Part shown: positions 51,109 through 62,560 of the stretch, piece by piece
Layout: each line of letters begins with the position of its first letter
Numbering within the stretch: position 1 is the stretch's first letter
From: Pandoraea capi
GTDB taxonomy: Bacteria > Pseudomonadota > Gammaproteobacteria > Burkholderiales > Burkholderiaceae
Reading direction: 5' to 3'
Assembly (NCBI RefSeq): GCF_902459735.1
Contig: NZ_CABPRV010000005.1
Coordinates: forward strand, 337,083-401,082
Length of the DNA stretch: 64,000 nt
The notes under the pieces: model-generated
Told to the model about the DNA's origin: nothing
Database searches by the model: none
Seen by the model: only the letters and a program-made list of their open reading frames with translations
Program-made: the position numbers and the translations under genes

Positions 51109-51148
51109 GTCGTTATTGATCGTTATCGGTCGTTATCAACCGCTATGG
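51109..51148. repeat. Four 10-base-phased CGTTAT repeats
   Basis: GGTCGTTATT, GATCGTTATC, GGTCGTTATC and AACCGCTATG follow each other without gap. The exact 10-base period puts each copy on the same face of the helix. The block lies 30-70 bases upstream of the 51078 start and could be a regulator-binding array, or a simple slipped repeat. Confidence 0.6.
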
Positions 51149-51602
51149 CCATGATGGCCCGACAGGATCGTTGTGATCGCCATCGTGCGTCGTCGTGCTC
51201 GTTCGGGTCAGCCCTTTACAAGGGCCGTGCCGACGGGCGTTTCGCGACGCGTCTTTCATGCACTGCTGAGGGACGTCGCTGCCACAACTGCCTGACAGGC
51301 GCGTGCCGGGGCCTCGGGGTGTCACTACCATTGGCATCGCCGGCATCATAGCGGGCGAATGTGACATCTTTCCGGGGTTTCCCAAAACCTGGCCGCGCGA
51401 CGCAGCGCAGCAAGGCGTGACGTGTCCTCTACCGTATAGCGACGCGTGCAGCGAAAAGTTTAGAAATCGTGACGATTTTTTCCTGACATGGGCCGTGAAC
51501 GCTATATCGATGCGCTCACGGCCCGTGCTTAGCGGGCACAGCGGCAGGCAGGGCTGTCGACGTTGTCCACGTTTTCTACGCTTGCTACGTCCCAGAACGG
51601 AC
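51149..51602. other. Intergenic region without a supported gene
   Basis: About 450 bases between the repeat block and the holin-like gene. Open frames are arginine-, serine- or proline-rich and lack ribosome sites. No endolysin or spanin gene was found, which matters for the chitinase export idea. Confidence 0.5.
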
Positions 51603-51803
51603 TTACGGTTGCCCGGAAATGTCGTGGTTTTGCCGACCGCGCGCGGCATTCTCCGGAAGCGCCATCGCCGCGAGCGATGCGATTGCCGCCCCTGCCTGCG
51701 CGAGTTCGTGCATGACGTCCGGCGACATGCCGAGCGACACCGAAAGCCCTGTCAGGCCGGCCCACGTCGACGGTTCCAGCAGTCGCGACAGGAGAAAGCG
51801 CAT
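51603..51803 (-). CDS. Small holin-like membrane protein
   Basis: The protein has 66 residues (MRFLLSRLLEPSTWAGLTGL, then LGMSPDVMHELAQAGAAIAS LAAM split over two helices). RLLEPSTWAGL is a motif that I know from the N-termini of many short phage holins, followed by two hydrophobic segments. The ATG at 51803 comes 2 bases after the chitinase stop with GGGAG seven bases upstream, so the two are cotranslated. It may form pores for export of the chitinase, as holins do in type 10 secretion. Confidence 0.6.
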   Translation of the reverse strand: MRFLLSRLLEPSTWAGLTGLSVSLGMSPDVMHELAQAGAAIASLAAMALPENAARGRQNHDISGQP

Positions 51804-51805
51804 GA

Positions 51806-53416
51806 TCATTCTCCCGTCGACTCGTCGAGCGACGTCTTCCCGCTGAAGTAGAACGGCGTCATGTCGATGTGCGACACCGTCGCCTTCTGCCCGAGGCCTT
51901 CGTGCGCGGCGTTCGCCAGCACCCCGTTGTCCTGGTCGATGGTCCATGTGAAGAGACCGCCGAGGCCGTTGCGTTTGACGTAATCCCCCTTGGCCCGCAC
52001 CGTGCGTGGCGTGTCAAGCGACATGAACAGACCGCTGGACGGTTGGTACAGAAAGTCCGCGTCGGCGACCGGATCGGTGTAGAGCGTGAAGCCATTACGC
52101 GCCGTGCCGTCCTCCAGATCGAGGTAATTGCGCAGCACGTCGTAGTACTCCGTCGTGCCCGATTCGAACGTACCGGCGGTGATGTCGTCGCCCGGCGAAT
52201 AGGTGCCCGACAGGGCGCTGACCTGTGCGATTTGCGCCTGAAGCGCGTTACGCGAGTAGGCTGCGTAGCCGATATGCACCTTGGCGAGCGGCACGCCGGC
52301 CTGCCGCAACCAGTTCACGGCACGGTCGATGGAGAAGCCACCGGCGTCGGCCGGGTTCGTGTCGTGCAGATTGGTTTGATGGGCGAGCGTCGGCGCCCAC
52401 GGCGTGCCGAAGAAGTCATACGTCATCAGGTTGATGCGCGACACGCCGGCAGCGATCAATCCCGGCAGATTCGCGTGACGCATGTCGGCCACGTCGGCTG
52501 ATGCGGCGACCGAGATCTCCACGTCTTTGCGTCCTGCGGCCACGAGGGCTTTTTTCAGATCGCTAACGAGCGCTGCGTAGTTCGGACCGTCCGTATCGTC
52601 ATACACGTTGCCGTCGTTGCCGGGCGAGCCGGGATACTCCCAGTCGAGATCGATTTCGGTAAACATCGGGAAGCGCTTGAGCAAGTCGACGACGCTCGCA
52701 CAGAACGTCTTGCGTCGCGCGCTGGTGCCGGCCATGCCGTGAAACGCCTGACTCATGGTCCAGCCACCGATGGCGAGGGCGAGTTTGAGCGCCGGATTCT
52801 TCGCGTGCAACAGACGCAATCCGCCGAGCACTCCCTGCGCGCGTGACTGCTGGAACATCGGAATGACATCGTTGCTGACCCATCCCGGAAAGCCGCAGTT
52901 GCGATAGGCGAGCACGTCGCCCCAACTATCGACGAAGGTGGCCTGATCCGGCTTGCGTACGAAGTCGGTCGCCGCGCGTGCAATCGTTTGTGCTTTCTCA
53001 CCCTGATCGCCGACGATGCCCGCGAAGCCCACGATCAATCGGTCGTAGGCGAAGGGGTCGAGCAGCATCAGATCGACGCCGCGTCCGGCGGCCTCGTTGC
53101 TGAAGTCGCCGTCGAGACGTCCGTCGTATTGCGACCAGTCGGTGTAGTAACCGGAGACCTCGAATGCGTTCTTTGCGTAGCGGTTATAGACACGTCGGGC
53201 GACCCGCGCCGAGGTGTACGACAGTTGCGTCGTGCTGGTTGCGGGATCGAAGCCGTTCTGCGCGTAGGTCGTTTCGGTTGCGCCGTCTTGCGGGTCCGTC
53301 GGGTAGACGAGTTCGCTTTGCGCGGTGGCCGTTGCGGCCTGCGGGGCAGTCGCGGTGGTCTGTGATGTTTGTTGAGGCATGCGGGGCGTCGGGATGTTAC
53401 GCATGGTATCGGACAT
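51806..53416 (-). CDS. GH18 chitinase without an evident signal peptide
   Basis: The protein has 536 residues. The N-terminal 50 are polar (NIPTPRMPQQTSQTTATAPQ), with no signal peptide. The GH18 barrel begins near FEVSGYYTDWSQYDGRL and has LALAIGGWTMSQAFHGM, the catalytic FTEIDLDWEYPG (DxDxE, about residue 255), RINLMTYDFFGTPW and GLGGLFTWTIDQDNG. It resembles the chitinases that accompany insect toxin complexes. It would hydrolyse chitin. It is followed by a holin-like gene and preceded by a two-domain winged-helix regulator. Confidence 0.9.
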   Translation of the reverse strand: MSDTMRNIPTPRMPQQTSQTTATAPQAATATAQSELVYPTDPQDGATETTYAQNGFDPATSTTQLSYTSARVARRVYNRYAKNAFEVSGYYTDWSQYDGRLDGDFSNEAAGRGVDLMLLDPFAYDRLIVGFAGIVGDQGEKAQTIARAATDFVRKPDQATFVDSWGDVLAYRNCGFPGWVSNDVIPMFQQSRAQGVLGGLRLLHAKNPALKLALAIGGWTMSQAFHGMAGTSARRKTFCASVVDLLKRFPMFTEIDLDWEYPGSPGNDGNVYDDTDGPNYAALVSDLKKALVAAGRKDVEISVAASADVADMRHANLPGLIAAGVSRINLMTYDFFGTPWAPTLAHQTNLHDTNPADAGGFSIDRAVNWLRQAGVPLAKVHIGYAAYSRNALQAQIAQVSALSGTYSPGDDITAGTFESGTTEYYDVLRNYLDLEDGTARNGFTLYTDPVADADFLYQPSSGLFMSLDTPRTVRAKGDYVKRNGLGGLFTWTIDQDNGVLANAAHEGLGQKATVSHIDMTPFYFSGKTSLDESTGE

Positions 53417-53503
53417 GCTGTGGCTCCTGAGAGTCTATGGACAGGTGCCGTCGCCGGGCGGCGCTGGCCGCTGCGGCATCGGCGTAACCAGCGTCGCGTT
53501 CGC

Positions 53504-54385
53504 TCAGCGGTCGCGCCAGCGCAAACGACGTGTCAGCGCGCGCAGTGCGTGAAGTGCGAGGCGAGCGCGATGCCACGTCGCCGACATCCCCGTGCCGGCG
53601 CGTTGCGATGCGCCTGGCGTTTGCGCCGACACGTCTGTCGGATCCGGGGTGGGCGTAAGCGCGGTATCGCCAGACGCGAACCGATAACCGACGCGTGGCA
53701 CCGTGACGATGTGCCGGTGCAGCCCGAGCGGAATGAGTTTGCGTCGAAGGCGGGAGACGACCTGCATCAGGTTCGTGTCGTCCTGATCGGGACGCGCCGG
53801 CCAGAGCATCGCGATGAGCGTACGTTTGTCATGGACGACATCGACGGGGGAACGCAGTGCACACAGCAGGCGGTACTCAATCTGCGGAATCTTCACGATG
53901 ACGCCGTGGCGTCGCACCTCGCCGTGCCCGTCGCGGGCGACGCCATGCTGAAGCGGCAACGCAAGCGACGTGGCGCCCGTCGAATCGTCAATACATAACG
54001 CGTCGGTCACGGCATGAGGACGTTCGCTACCGCGGTCCGCTATCGACGGCTCGGTGGTGGGCTCGGCGGTGGGCGTAGCGGGCGAGGGCGACGGCATCTC
54101 GAAGCGATACCCGACGCGGGCGACGGTGACGATGGCGCGTTGCAGACCGAGCGGGGCAAGCGAGCGCCGCAGACGCGAGACGAGTTGCACGAGCGCGGCG
54201 TCTTCCATCCATTGGGCACGCCGTCCCCACAGCGCTTGCATCAACGCATGCTTCTCGAACGCCGTGCCCGCACGCCCGGCGAGCAGCACCAACAAACGCT
54301 TTTCCTGCTCCGACAGACGTGCGGCAATGCCGTTGTGGTGGACGAGATTGGTCACATCGTCGAGATCGAAAGGCGACTTCGGCAT
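53504..54385 (-). CDS. Regulator with two OmpR/ToxR-type winged-helix domains
   Basis: The protein has 293 residues from the ATG at 54385; the frame extends to 54445 without a better start. Two Trans_reg_C domains are visible: about 10-100 (ARLSEQEKRLLVLLAGRAGT, VQLVSRLRRSLAPLGLQRAI, VARVGYRFEMP) and 160-245 (VKIPQIEYRLLCALRSPVDV, MQVVSRLRRKLIPLGLHRHI, VPRVGYRFASG). They are clearly related, so this is an internal duplication. No receiver or membrane domain is seen. It lies 87 bases upstream of the chitinase in the same direction and probably controls it. Confidence 0.8.
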   Translation of the reverse strand: MPKSPFDLDDVTNLVHHNGIAARLSEQEKRLLVLLAGRAGTAFEKHALMQALWGRRAQWMEDAALVQLVSRLRRSLAPLGLQRAIVTVARVGYRFEMPSPSPATPTAEPTTEPSIADRGSERPHAVTDALCIDDSTGATSLALPLQHGVARDGHGEVRRHGVIVKIPQIEYRLLCALRSPVDVVHDKRTLIAMLWPARPDQDDTNLMQVVSRLRRKLIPLGLHRHIVTVPRVGYRFASGDTALTPTPDPTDVSAQTPGASQRAGTGMSATWHRARLALHALRALTRRLRWRDR

Positions 54386-54717
54386 GGGGCGCTCCTGGTA
54401 ACGAGTAAGGGACGCCAACCGTAGCGACGCGTATTCGCCTGTCACAAGGCATCAAGCGAGCGCAAGCCCATCACAGCACGCCATAGCCCGACGGATGCGG
54501 GGCGGGTGCCGGAGGCATGGCAGACGATGCGTCGGCCATGGCGCGTGTCGACAGCTACGCTGTTCTCGTCGAGTGCCTAGGCGATGTCACGCATCGCGCC
54601 CGCAAGGTAAGATAGCAGCCATATGTCGCCACAGGCGGCCGGTCGGGCTCGACGCATGAGAGACCGCGTCACCGCCGGATGCCATGGCCGACGCCCCGTA
54701 CACTCCCGGATCCCGTC

Positions 54718-55572
54718 ATGCTCGAACTCCTTTCCGAACATCGCTGTTTCGGCGGCACGCAGCGTTTCTATCGTCACACGTCGTCGACCATCGGCCTGCC
54801 GATGCGTTTTTCGGTCTTCATCCCGCCACAGGCGCGCGACGGCCGCGCTGTCCCCGCACTGTTCTATCTCGCGGGTCTCACGTGTACCGAAGAGACGTTC
54901 ATGATCAAGGGCGGCGCGCAATGGCTTGCCGCCGAGCACGGTGTGGCGCTGATCACGCCCGACACGAGCCCGCGAGGTGCCGGTGTGCCGGGCGAGACCG
55001 ATGCGTGGGACTTCGGCGTAGGGGCAGGGTTTTACCTCGACGCGACCCAGGCGCCGTGGTCGACGCACTACCGCATGTACAGCTACATCGTCGAGGAGTT
55101 GTATGGCCTCGTGACGCAGTCGTTGCCGGTCGATGCCGAGCGCATCGGCATCTTCGGGCATTCGATGGGTGGCCATGGCGCCTTGACGCTCGCGTTACGC
55201 AACCCCGACAAGTTCCGGTCGGTCTCGGCGTTTGCGCCGATTGCCGCGCCGATGCATTGCCCATGGGGCGAGAAAGCGTTCACCGGATATCTGGGCGCAG
55301 ATCGCGAGTCGTGGCGTCAGTACGACGCGAGTGAGCTGATCGCAAAGGCGGGCAAAGCCGTGTTCCCGGGCGGCATCCTGATCGATCAGGGGCTAAACGA
55401 TCAGTTCCTTGCAGCGCAACTGCATCCGGACATCTTCGAGCGCGCCTGCCGCGAGGCGGGGCAGCCGCTCAATCTGCGTCGTCAGGACGGCTACGACCAC
55501 GGCTACTACTTTATCCAGACCTTCATGGCGGACCATCTGTCGCATCACGCCGAGCATCTGCGCGCTTACTGA
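54718..55572 (+). CDS. fghA: S-formylglutathione hydrolase
   Basis: The protein has 284 residues from 54718. It shows the esterase D pattern: LELLSEHRCFGGTQRFYRHT, PALFYLAGLTCTEETFMIKG, DTSPRGAGVPGETDAWDFGV, the nucleophile in GHSMGGHGALTLAL and the end GYDHGYYFIQTFM with the catalytic His. It hydrolyses S-formylglutathione to formate and glutathione in formaldehyde detoxification. The usual partner, class III alcohol dehydrogenase, is not adjacent here. Confidence 0.93.
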   Translation: MLELLSEHRCFGGTQRFYRHTSSTIGLPMRFSVFIPPQARDGRAVPALFYLAGLTCTEETFMIKGGAQWLAAEHGVALITPDTSPRGAGVPGETDAWDFGVGAGFYLDATQAPWSTHYRMYSYIVEELYGLVTQSLPVDAERIGIFGHSMGGHGALTLALRNPDKFRSVSAFAPIAAPMHCPWGEKAFTGYLGADRESWRQYDASELIAKAGKAVFPGGILIDQGLNDQFLAAQLHPDIFERACREAGQPLNLRRQDGYDHGYYFIQTFMADHLSHHAEHLRAY

Positions 55573-55607
55573 TCCGCCACCCGCTCACCGTCTTCCGACT
55601 GACGACG

Positions 55608-56468
55608 TCACACCGCCCGTGCTTCGTAACGGCGCGGCGGCGTGACGATCTCGTCCTGCGCGCGGACGATTTCCAACTCGTAGCGCCCCGCCAGATGCGT
55701 GACGGACAGCACCGCATCGACAGCGGCGAGCGTATGCTCGAACGCCGCGCGAACCGTATCGCCCTTGAGCAGCCGCGCGAGAAACACGCCTGAAGTCAGA
55801 TCGCCCACACCGACCGGGTGACGCGAGAACGGATAGAGCGGGCGCGAGCCGTGCCATGCTTCGTCGTTCGTCACGACGAGCATATCGAAGCGGTCTTGCG
55901 GCTTGCCTGCGTACTCCAGATGTTTGACGAGCACCATCTTCGGCCCGCGCGAGAGCAGGGCGCGGCAGGCGGCAACGGCATCGTCGAACGTATCGATCGG
56001 ATGCTGCGAGAGCTTTTCCAGTTCGAGATGATTCGGCGTCATGATGTCGGCGATGCCGGGCATGTGCTCGACGAGATCCTGCTCGATCCCCGGTTTGACC
56101 TGACATCCCTTTTCCGGATGCCCCATCACAGGGTCGCAAAGATAGATCGCGGCGGGATTGGCCTGTTTGACGCGTTGCACCGCCGCACGCACGAAGCTCG
56201 CCTGCTCGGGGGCGCCCAGATACCCGGAGAGGACAGCGTCGCAATTACCCAGTTCACCGATGTCCGCGATGCCGTCGACCAATCGCAGGATTTCCTCGCT
56301 CGGCAGGGCCTGGCCCGTCCATTTGCCGTACTGCGTGTGGTTCGAGAACTGGACAGTGTTGATCGGCCACACGTTGACACCGAGGCGTCGCATCGGAAAG
56401 TCGGCGGCGCTGTTGCCGGCGTGGCCGAAGACGACGTGGGACTGAATGCTGAGGACGTTTTTCATCAT
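55608..56468 (-). CDS. pdxY: Pyridoxal kinase
   Basis: The protein has 286 residues, as in E. coli PdxY (287). It has [50 protein letters not shown] and [19 protein letters not shown] with the catalytic Asp in GVGD. It phosphorylates pyridoxal in the vitamin B6 salvage pathway. The start is one of two adjacent ATG codons (56468 or 56465). It lies downstream of fusA but beyond a strong terminator, so it needs its own promoter. Confidence 0.95.
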   Translation of the reverse strand: MMKNVLSIQSHVVFGHAGNSAADFPMRRLGVNVWPINTVQFSNHTQYGKWTGQALPSEEILRLVDGIADIGELGNCDAVLSGYLGAPEQASFVRAAVQRVKQANPAAIYLCDPVMGHPEKGCQVKPGIEQDLVEHMPGIADIMTPNHLELEKLSQHPIDTFDDAVAACRALLSRGPKMVLVKHLEYAGKPQDRFDMLVVTNDEAWHGSRPLYPFSRHPVGVGDLTSGVFLARLLKGDTVRAAFEHTLAAVDAVLSVTHLAGRYELEIVRAQDEIVTPPRRYEARAV

Positions 56469-56523
56469 GATGTTGCGGGGGGAGGGAAGACGAGGGGGAC
56501 TTCTCGGGACTGTCAGGGACTCG

Positions 56524-56591
56524 CAAAAAACAACGCCCGCTAGCGATACGCCCCCGATCCTGAGACAAAGGCGCTGGCGCTGCGGGCGTTG
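56524..56591 (-). terminator. Terminator downstream of fusA
   Basis: On the minus strand CAACGCCCGC (from 56591) pairs with GCGGGCGTTG (ending 56531), with further inner pairing (AGCG/CGCT), and TTTTTTGCG follows. The long stem and T run mark a strong terminator 110 bases after fusA. Confidence 0.8.
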
Positions 56592-56702
56592 GTCGCGGGT
56601 GACGCAGGCGACGGCGCATGTTGCGCCGCCATTCCTGCACATCGGCGCTTTACTCCAACGTGACGTCGCTCCGACTTCGACTACGAAGGCGACGCAACGT
56701 TG

Positions 56703-58799
<2,097 letters not shown>

Positions 58800-58973
58800 A
58801 GTACACCTCTTCTCAGACGGTGGGGAAAAAGCATAGCAAGCAGCCATCATACTCCAATGTCGCACTGCCGCGCTGAGCGCCCCATCGCCCGCCAGACCAG
58901 CGTTGACGGGGCTTTGCAGCGATGTGCGACAGCGCGTCGCGCGGTGCGATGGCCAGGCGTGAGGCGAAAGACA

Positions 58974-58999
58974 ACGCCCCGGCGAACGGGCCGGGGCGT
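58974..58999. other. GC-rich hairpin between fusA and the chemoreceptor gene
   Basis: CGCCCCGGC, loop GAACG, GCCGGGGCG-type pairing forms a strong hairpin about 70 bases after the chemoreceptor stop on the minus strand. A T tract is absent, so it may be a terminator of a different kind or an mRNA end stabiliser. Confidence 0.5.
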
Positions 59000-59065
59000 C
59001 GGGGCATGCGAGAACTCAGACGATGCTGCGCGTGGTCGTCGCGTGCTTCATGAGCCTCATGGGCC

Positions 59066-60709
59066 TTATGCGACCTGCCGTTGACGCGAGAACGCCAGCA
59101 CGGCCCCGCGCGGGCCGTTCGCGGCCAGATCGGTGTTGTCGTCTGCGGCCGTCATGGCATCGCCGCCGGGCAACCGGAAGACCGCCACGGCCTCGCGCAG
59201 GTTGCGCGCCTGATCTTCGAGCGAGCCGGCGGCGGCCGTGGCCTGCTCGACGAGCGCGGCATTCTGCTGTGTGACCTGATCCATCTGCATGACGGCGGTA
59301 TTGACCTGCTCGATGCCACCCGATTGCTCGCTCGACGCTGCCGAGATTTCTCCCATGATGTCGGTCACGCGCTGCACGGCCTGCACGATATCCGTCATCG
59401 TGCGCCCGGCATCGCGCACTTGCGAGGAGCCGTCCTCGACCTTGCCCACAGACGTCTCGATGAGCGACTTGATCTCTTTGGCGGCCGCCGCGCTGCGTTG
59501 GGCCAGTGTCCGGACCTCGCCGGCGACGACGGCGAACCCGCGTCCCTGTTCGCCTGCACGCGCGGCTTCCACGGCGGCGTTGAGCGCGAGAATGTTCGTC
59601 TGGAAGGCGATGCCGTCGATCACTCCGATGATGTCGTTGATCTTGGTCGAGCTCGCAGCGATCTCCTGCATCGACGTCACCGCACGCTCCACCACGCGCC
59701 CACCTTCACCGGCGATCTCCGAGGCGTTCGACGCAAGTTGGCTGGCCTGACGCGCGTTGTCCGCATTCTGTTTGACGGTCGCCGTCAGTTGTTCCATGGA
59801 CGATGCGGTTTCTTCGAGCGATGCGGCTTGTTCCTCCGTTCGCGAGGAAAGGTCGGTATTGCCCGCGAGCAACTGGCCCGATGCCGAAGCGATGGCGGCA
59901 GTGCCGCTGCGTACGCGTCGCACGATCTGGTCGAGGCTTTCGTTCATGTGTTTGAGGGCGGCCATCAACTGACCCGTCTCGTCGCGGCTCGTCACGTCGA
60001 TACGGCTCGTGAGATCGCCCTGCGCGACGCGTTCAGCGACCTCGACGGCGCGCGCGAGCGGGCGCGTGATGCTGCGCGTGACCGACCAGGCGGCCAGAAT
60101 GCCGACGAAGGCTGCAACCGCACCCAGCCCGACGAGCAGCCACTTCGCAAAGGCGATGTCGGCACTCGTGGCGGCCCCCGTCTCATCGAGAATCTTCTTC
60201 TGGAACGTGACCAGCTCGGCGGCCTCGGTCTGCATCGTGTCGAGCGCCGGTAGCGCTTGCTGCTGCGTGATGCCGAGTGCGATATCGCGCTGATCGTTAT
60301 CGAGCTCAGCGATGATCGCGGCGCGCGCCTTCTTGAAGGCTTCGTTCTGCTCGCGAATGCCGGCGATCAGCCGCTTGCCGTTCTCCGTCGTGACGTACTT
60401 GTCGAGCAGGGCCTGCGCTTCGCCCATGCGTGCGAGGTTCGCGTCGATGCGCTCGTTGTATGTCGAGCGCTGTGCCGGATTCGTGGTGGTGAAGAACTCC
60501 AGGAGACGCCGCCCGTTGCCGCGCACCATGGCGTCGATGGTGTGGGCGGCGTCGGCCTTGGCCCACGCGCTGGTGAGCAGTTCCTCGTTGGCGCGTTCTA
60601 TGGCAACGAAGCGCACCAACGCGATGACCAGCATGCTGAGAAGCAGAACGAGCAACGTGCCGAAACCGATGGCCAGACGGGTTCGGATCTTGAGGTCGGC
60701 GATGCGCAT
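59066..60709 (-). CDS. Methyl-accepting chemotaxis protein
   Basis: The protein has 547 residues. Residues about 10-33 ([20 protein letters not shown]) and 190-212 ([20 protein letters not shown]) are membrane helices flanking a four-helix-bundle sensor. HAMP follows ([20 protein letters not shown]), then the signalling domain with the hairpin [20 protein letters not shown] and [14 protein letters not shown]. Methylation-type helices flank it; no CheR-binding pentapeptide is seen at the end. It controls CheA in response to an unknown ligand. Confidence 0.93.
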   Translation of the reverse strand: MRIADLKIRTRLAIGFGTLLVLLLSMLVIALVRFVAIERANEELLTSAWAKADAAHTIDAMVRGNGRRLLEFFTTTNPAQRSTYNERIDANLARMGEAQALLDKYVTTENGKRLIAGIREQNEAFKKARAAIIAELDNDQRDIALGITQQQALPALDTMQTEAAELVTFQKKILDETGAATSADIAFAKWLLVGLGAVAAFVGILAAWSVTRSITRPLARAVEVAERVAQGDLTSRIDVTSRDETGQLMAALKHMNESLDQIVRRVRSGTAAIASASGQLLAGNTDLSSRTEEQAASLEETASSMEQLTATVKQNADNARQASQLASNASEIAGEGGRVVERAVTSMQEIAASSTKINDIIGVIDGIAFQTNILALNAAVEAARAGEQGRGFAVVAGEVRTLAQRSAAAAKEIKSLIETSVGKVEDGSSQVRDAGRTMTDIVQAVQRVTDIMGEISAASSEQSGGIEQVNTAVMQMDQVTQQNAALVEQATAAAGSLEDQARNLREAVAVFRLPGGDAMTAADDNTDLAANGPRGAVLAFSRQRQVA

Positions 60710-61058
60710 AGAGAATGACTCCTTTTAGAGATTTGATGCCGGGCAACACGGGTGGCGTGTCGCCGATGGCGTTTCGAGGAGTGGTCGCCGGTTTGCCGTA
60801 GTACGCGTCGATACCGGGTTGAGGCGCGACGCAACGTTGGCTCACGCGCCAGGCTCGGCAAGTGTGACATGTCCGGCGACGCGTGACGGGGGGATTCGAT
60901 GAAGCCAGTCCGTCTCATTTCGTATACGACACGAAATACCCGAACTGAAGGTTTCCTACAGCGAAACGGGGTAAACGACGAGATGAGCGAGGTGGTCGAT
61001 TCCGACGCAATCGTTGGTACGAGCCGAGGGGCAAGGCTCGCACGTCGATTTAGAGGTA
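60710..61058. other. Intergenic region without a supported gene
   Basis: These 349 bases hold the promoter region of the chemoreceptor gene and the 3' flank of the BNR-repeat gene. No convincing open frame, RNA or repeat was seen. Confidence 0.5.
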
Positions 61059-62213
61059 TCAGACAAAACGAACGGCATAGATCGGCGGCAGGTGCGTCGA
61101 CAGGCTTTGCCACTGCTCGCCGGCGTTTTCTCCGATCCAGAGCGCGCCCGTGGTGGAACCCATGGCGAGCGTACTGCCGGTGGCATCGATGTCGAGGCCG
61201 TGACGATAGATGAGGTCGTAGGAGGGCACGTCCGGCAATCCCTGCGAGAGGGCGGTGAACGACTCGCCGCCGTCGCGCGTACGCGTGACGACCAGCCGTG
61301 CATCGACAGGGATGCGGCAGGCGTCACACTGTGCCGGTGCGAACCAGGCGACGTCCGGATCGTGCGGGTCGACCGCCACCGCGAAGCCGAAACTCGACGG
61401 TGCGGCCTGAATACGTCGCCATGACGTGCCGTAATCGAGCGTGCGGAAGATGCCATTGTGATGCTGTGCCCACAGGGCGTTCGGCGCGTCGCGACACTGG
61501 ACCAGACGGTGAACGTCTTGCGCGTTCGGATCGAGGCGGCGTTCGGGCGGCATGTAGTCGGCTTCCATGCCGGTTGCCGCCAGCGCCCACGTATCGCCGC
61601 CGTCGCGCGTTCGCCAGACCCCGCCGGTCGACACCGCGACCATCACCTGACGGCTGTCGTGCGGGTCGATGCAGATCGAATGAATGCCCGCGTGATCGTA
61701 GCCGCCCCCCATCCATTCGGCACGTTCCGGGCGATCCCACAGGCTCTGCACCAGTTGCCAGTGACGGCCATGATCGTCCGAGCGGAACAGGCCGCCGGGG
61801 ATCGTGCCCGCCCAGAGCACGCCGGGGGCATCGAGGCCGGCGGCTTCGAGTGACCAGAGCAGATCGACCGACGGTGCTTGCGCGTCGGTGGTGGCGGTTG
61901 CGGTGACGGCAGTGGCAGTGGTGGTGTCGGTCGGGGCGTCAGACGACGCCGCTTGCGGCGCAAAGGCGGGCGGCGGGAGTTCCGTCCATTCGTTTGCCTC
62001 GCGTGCGCGGCACCACAGCTTCACGCCGAAATGTCCGAGATTGAGCGCTGCGTAATCCGTGCCGTCGCGTGCATCGTGCAACACCATGCTGACCGGTTCG
62101 CCCGGAAAATCCGGCGTGCTCGACGCCAATCGCCATGTGTCGTTATGGCGTTGCCACGTGAACAACCCCTTGCGCGTCGCGACCAGTAACGTCGCACCGG
62201 TGACGTGTTCCAT
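61059..62213 (-). CDS. BNR-repeat beta-propeller protein (sialidase/YCF48-like fold)
   Basis: The protein has 384 residues from the ATG at 62213, with AGGAGG upstream. Repeats with the SxDxGxxW (Asp-box) pattern are visible: RSDDHGRHWQLV, RTRDGGDTWALA, RTLDYGTSWRRI and RTRDGGESFTAL. No signal peptide is present, so it is cytoplasmic. A serine- and threonine-rich insert (TDTTTATAVTATATTDAQ) interrupts the first half. The adjacent MoaD-like gene suggests a shared function, not a secreted sialidase. Confidence 0.85.
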   Translation of the reverse strand: MEHVTGATLLVATRKGLFTWQRHNDTWRLASSTPDFPGEPVSMVLHDARDGTDYAALNLGHFGVKLWCRAREANEWTELPPPAFAPQAASSDAPTDTTTATAVTATATTDAQAPSVDLLWSLEAAGLDAPGVLWAGTIPGGLFRSDDHGRHWQLVQSLWDRPERAEWMGGGYDHAGIHSICIDPHDSRQVMVAVSTGGVWRTRDGGDTWALAATGMEADYMPPERRLDPNAQDVHRLVQCRDAPNALWAQHHNGIFRTLDYGTSWRRIQAAPSSFGFAVAVDPHDPDVAWFAPAQCDACRIPVDARLVVTRTRDGGESFTALSQGLPDVPSYDLIYRHGLDIDATGSTLAMGSTTGALWIGENAGEQWQSLSTHLPPIYAVRFV

Positions 62214-62290
62214 GTTGCTCCTCCTTGGCTGGCGCCGGGCTGTCCGTGTTGTCGTGGCCGGCGTGGCTTTCGCGATGGTGATCGCTGACG

Positions 62291-62560
62291 TCATCCCCCC
62301 GAGAGCGCTTGCGCGACGTAGACGCTGCTGGCACTTGTCAGTCCATCGCCCAGCGTGCGTCGGTCGCGAATCAATCGTCCGTCTACGAAAACGGCGACAT
62401 GCGGGCGCAGGGATCCCTGATCGTTGAAGAGATAACCGCGCAGCTCGGGCATGCGCGATACGCACTGCGTCAACGCTTCACGCACGCTAGCGCCATCGAC
62501 GTGCTGCTCGTCGATGGTGACATGACGTTGGATGGCGGGGGCGAAGGTCACAGTCGCCAT
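62291..62560 (-). CDS. MoaD/ThiS-like ubiquitin-fold protein
   Basis: The protein has 89 residues and ends SGG; the terminal Gly-Gly is the mark of MoaD and ThiS sulfur carriers. The core (MATVTFAPAIQRHVTIDEQH, then DGASVREALTQCVSRMPELR and RDRRTLGDGLTSASSVYVAQ) fits the beta-grasp fold. No MoaE, ThiF or other partner enzyme lies nearby. It is the first gene of an operon with the BNR-repeat protein, 77 bases apart. Confidence 0.82.
   Translation of the reverse strand: MATVTFAPAIQRHVTIDEQHVDGASVREALTQCVSRMPELRGYLFNDQGSLRPHVAVFVDGRLIRDRRTLGDGLTSASSVYVAQALSGG

Noticed and set aside
51149-51602. Search for an endolysin or spanin gene beside the holin-like gene
   Set aside because: No frame here has a lysozyme, amidase, signal-arrest or lipobox pattern, so a complete type 10 secretion cassette cannot be claimed.
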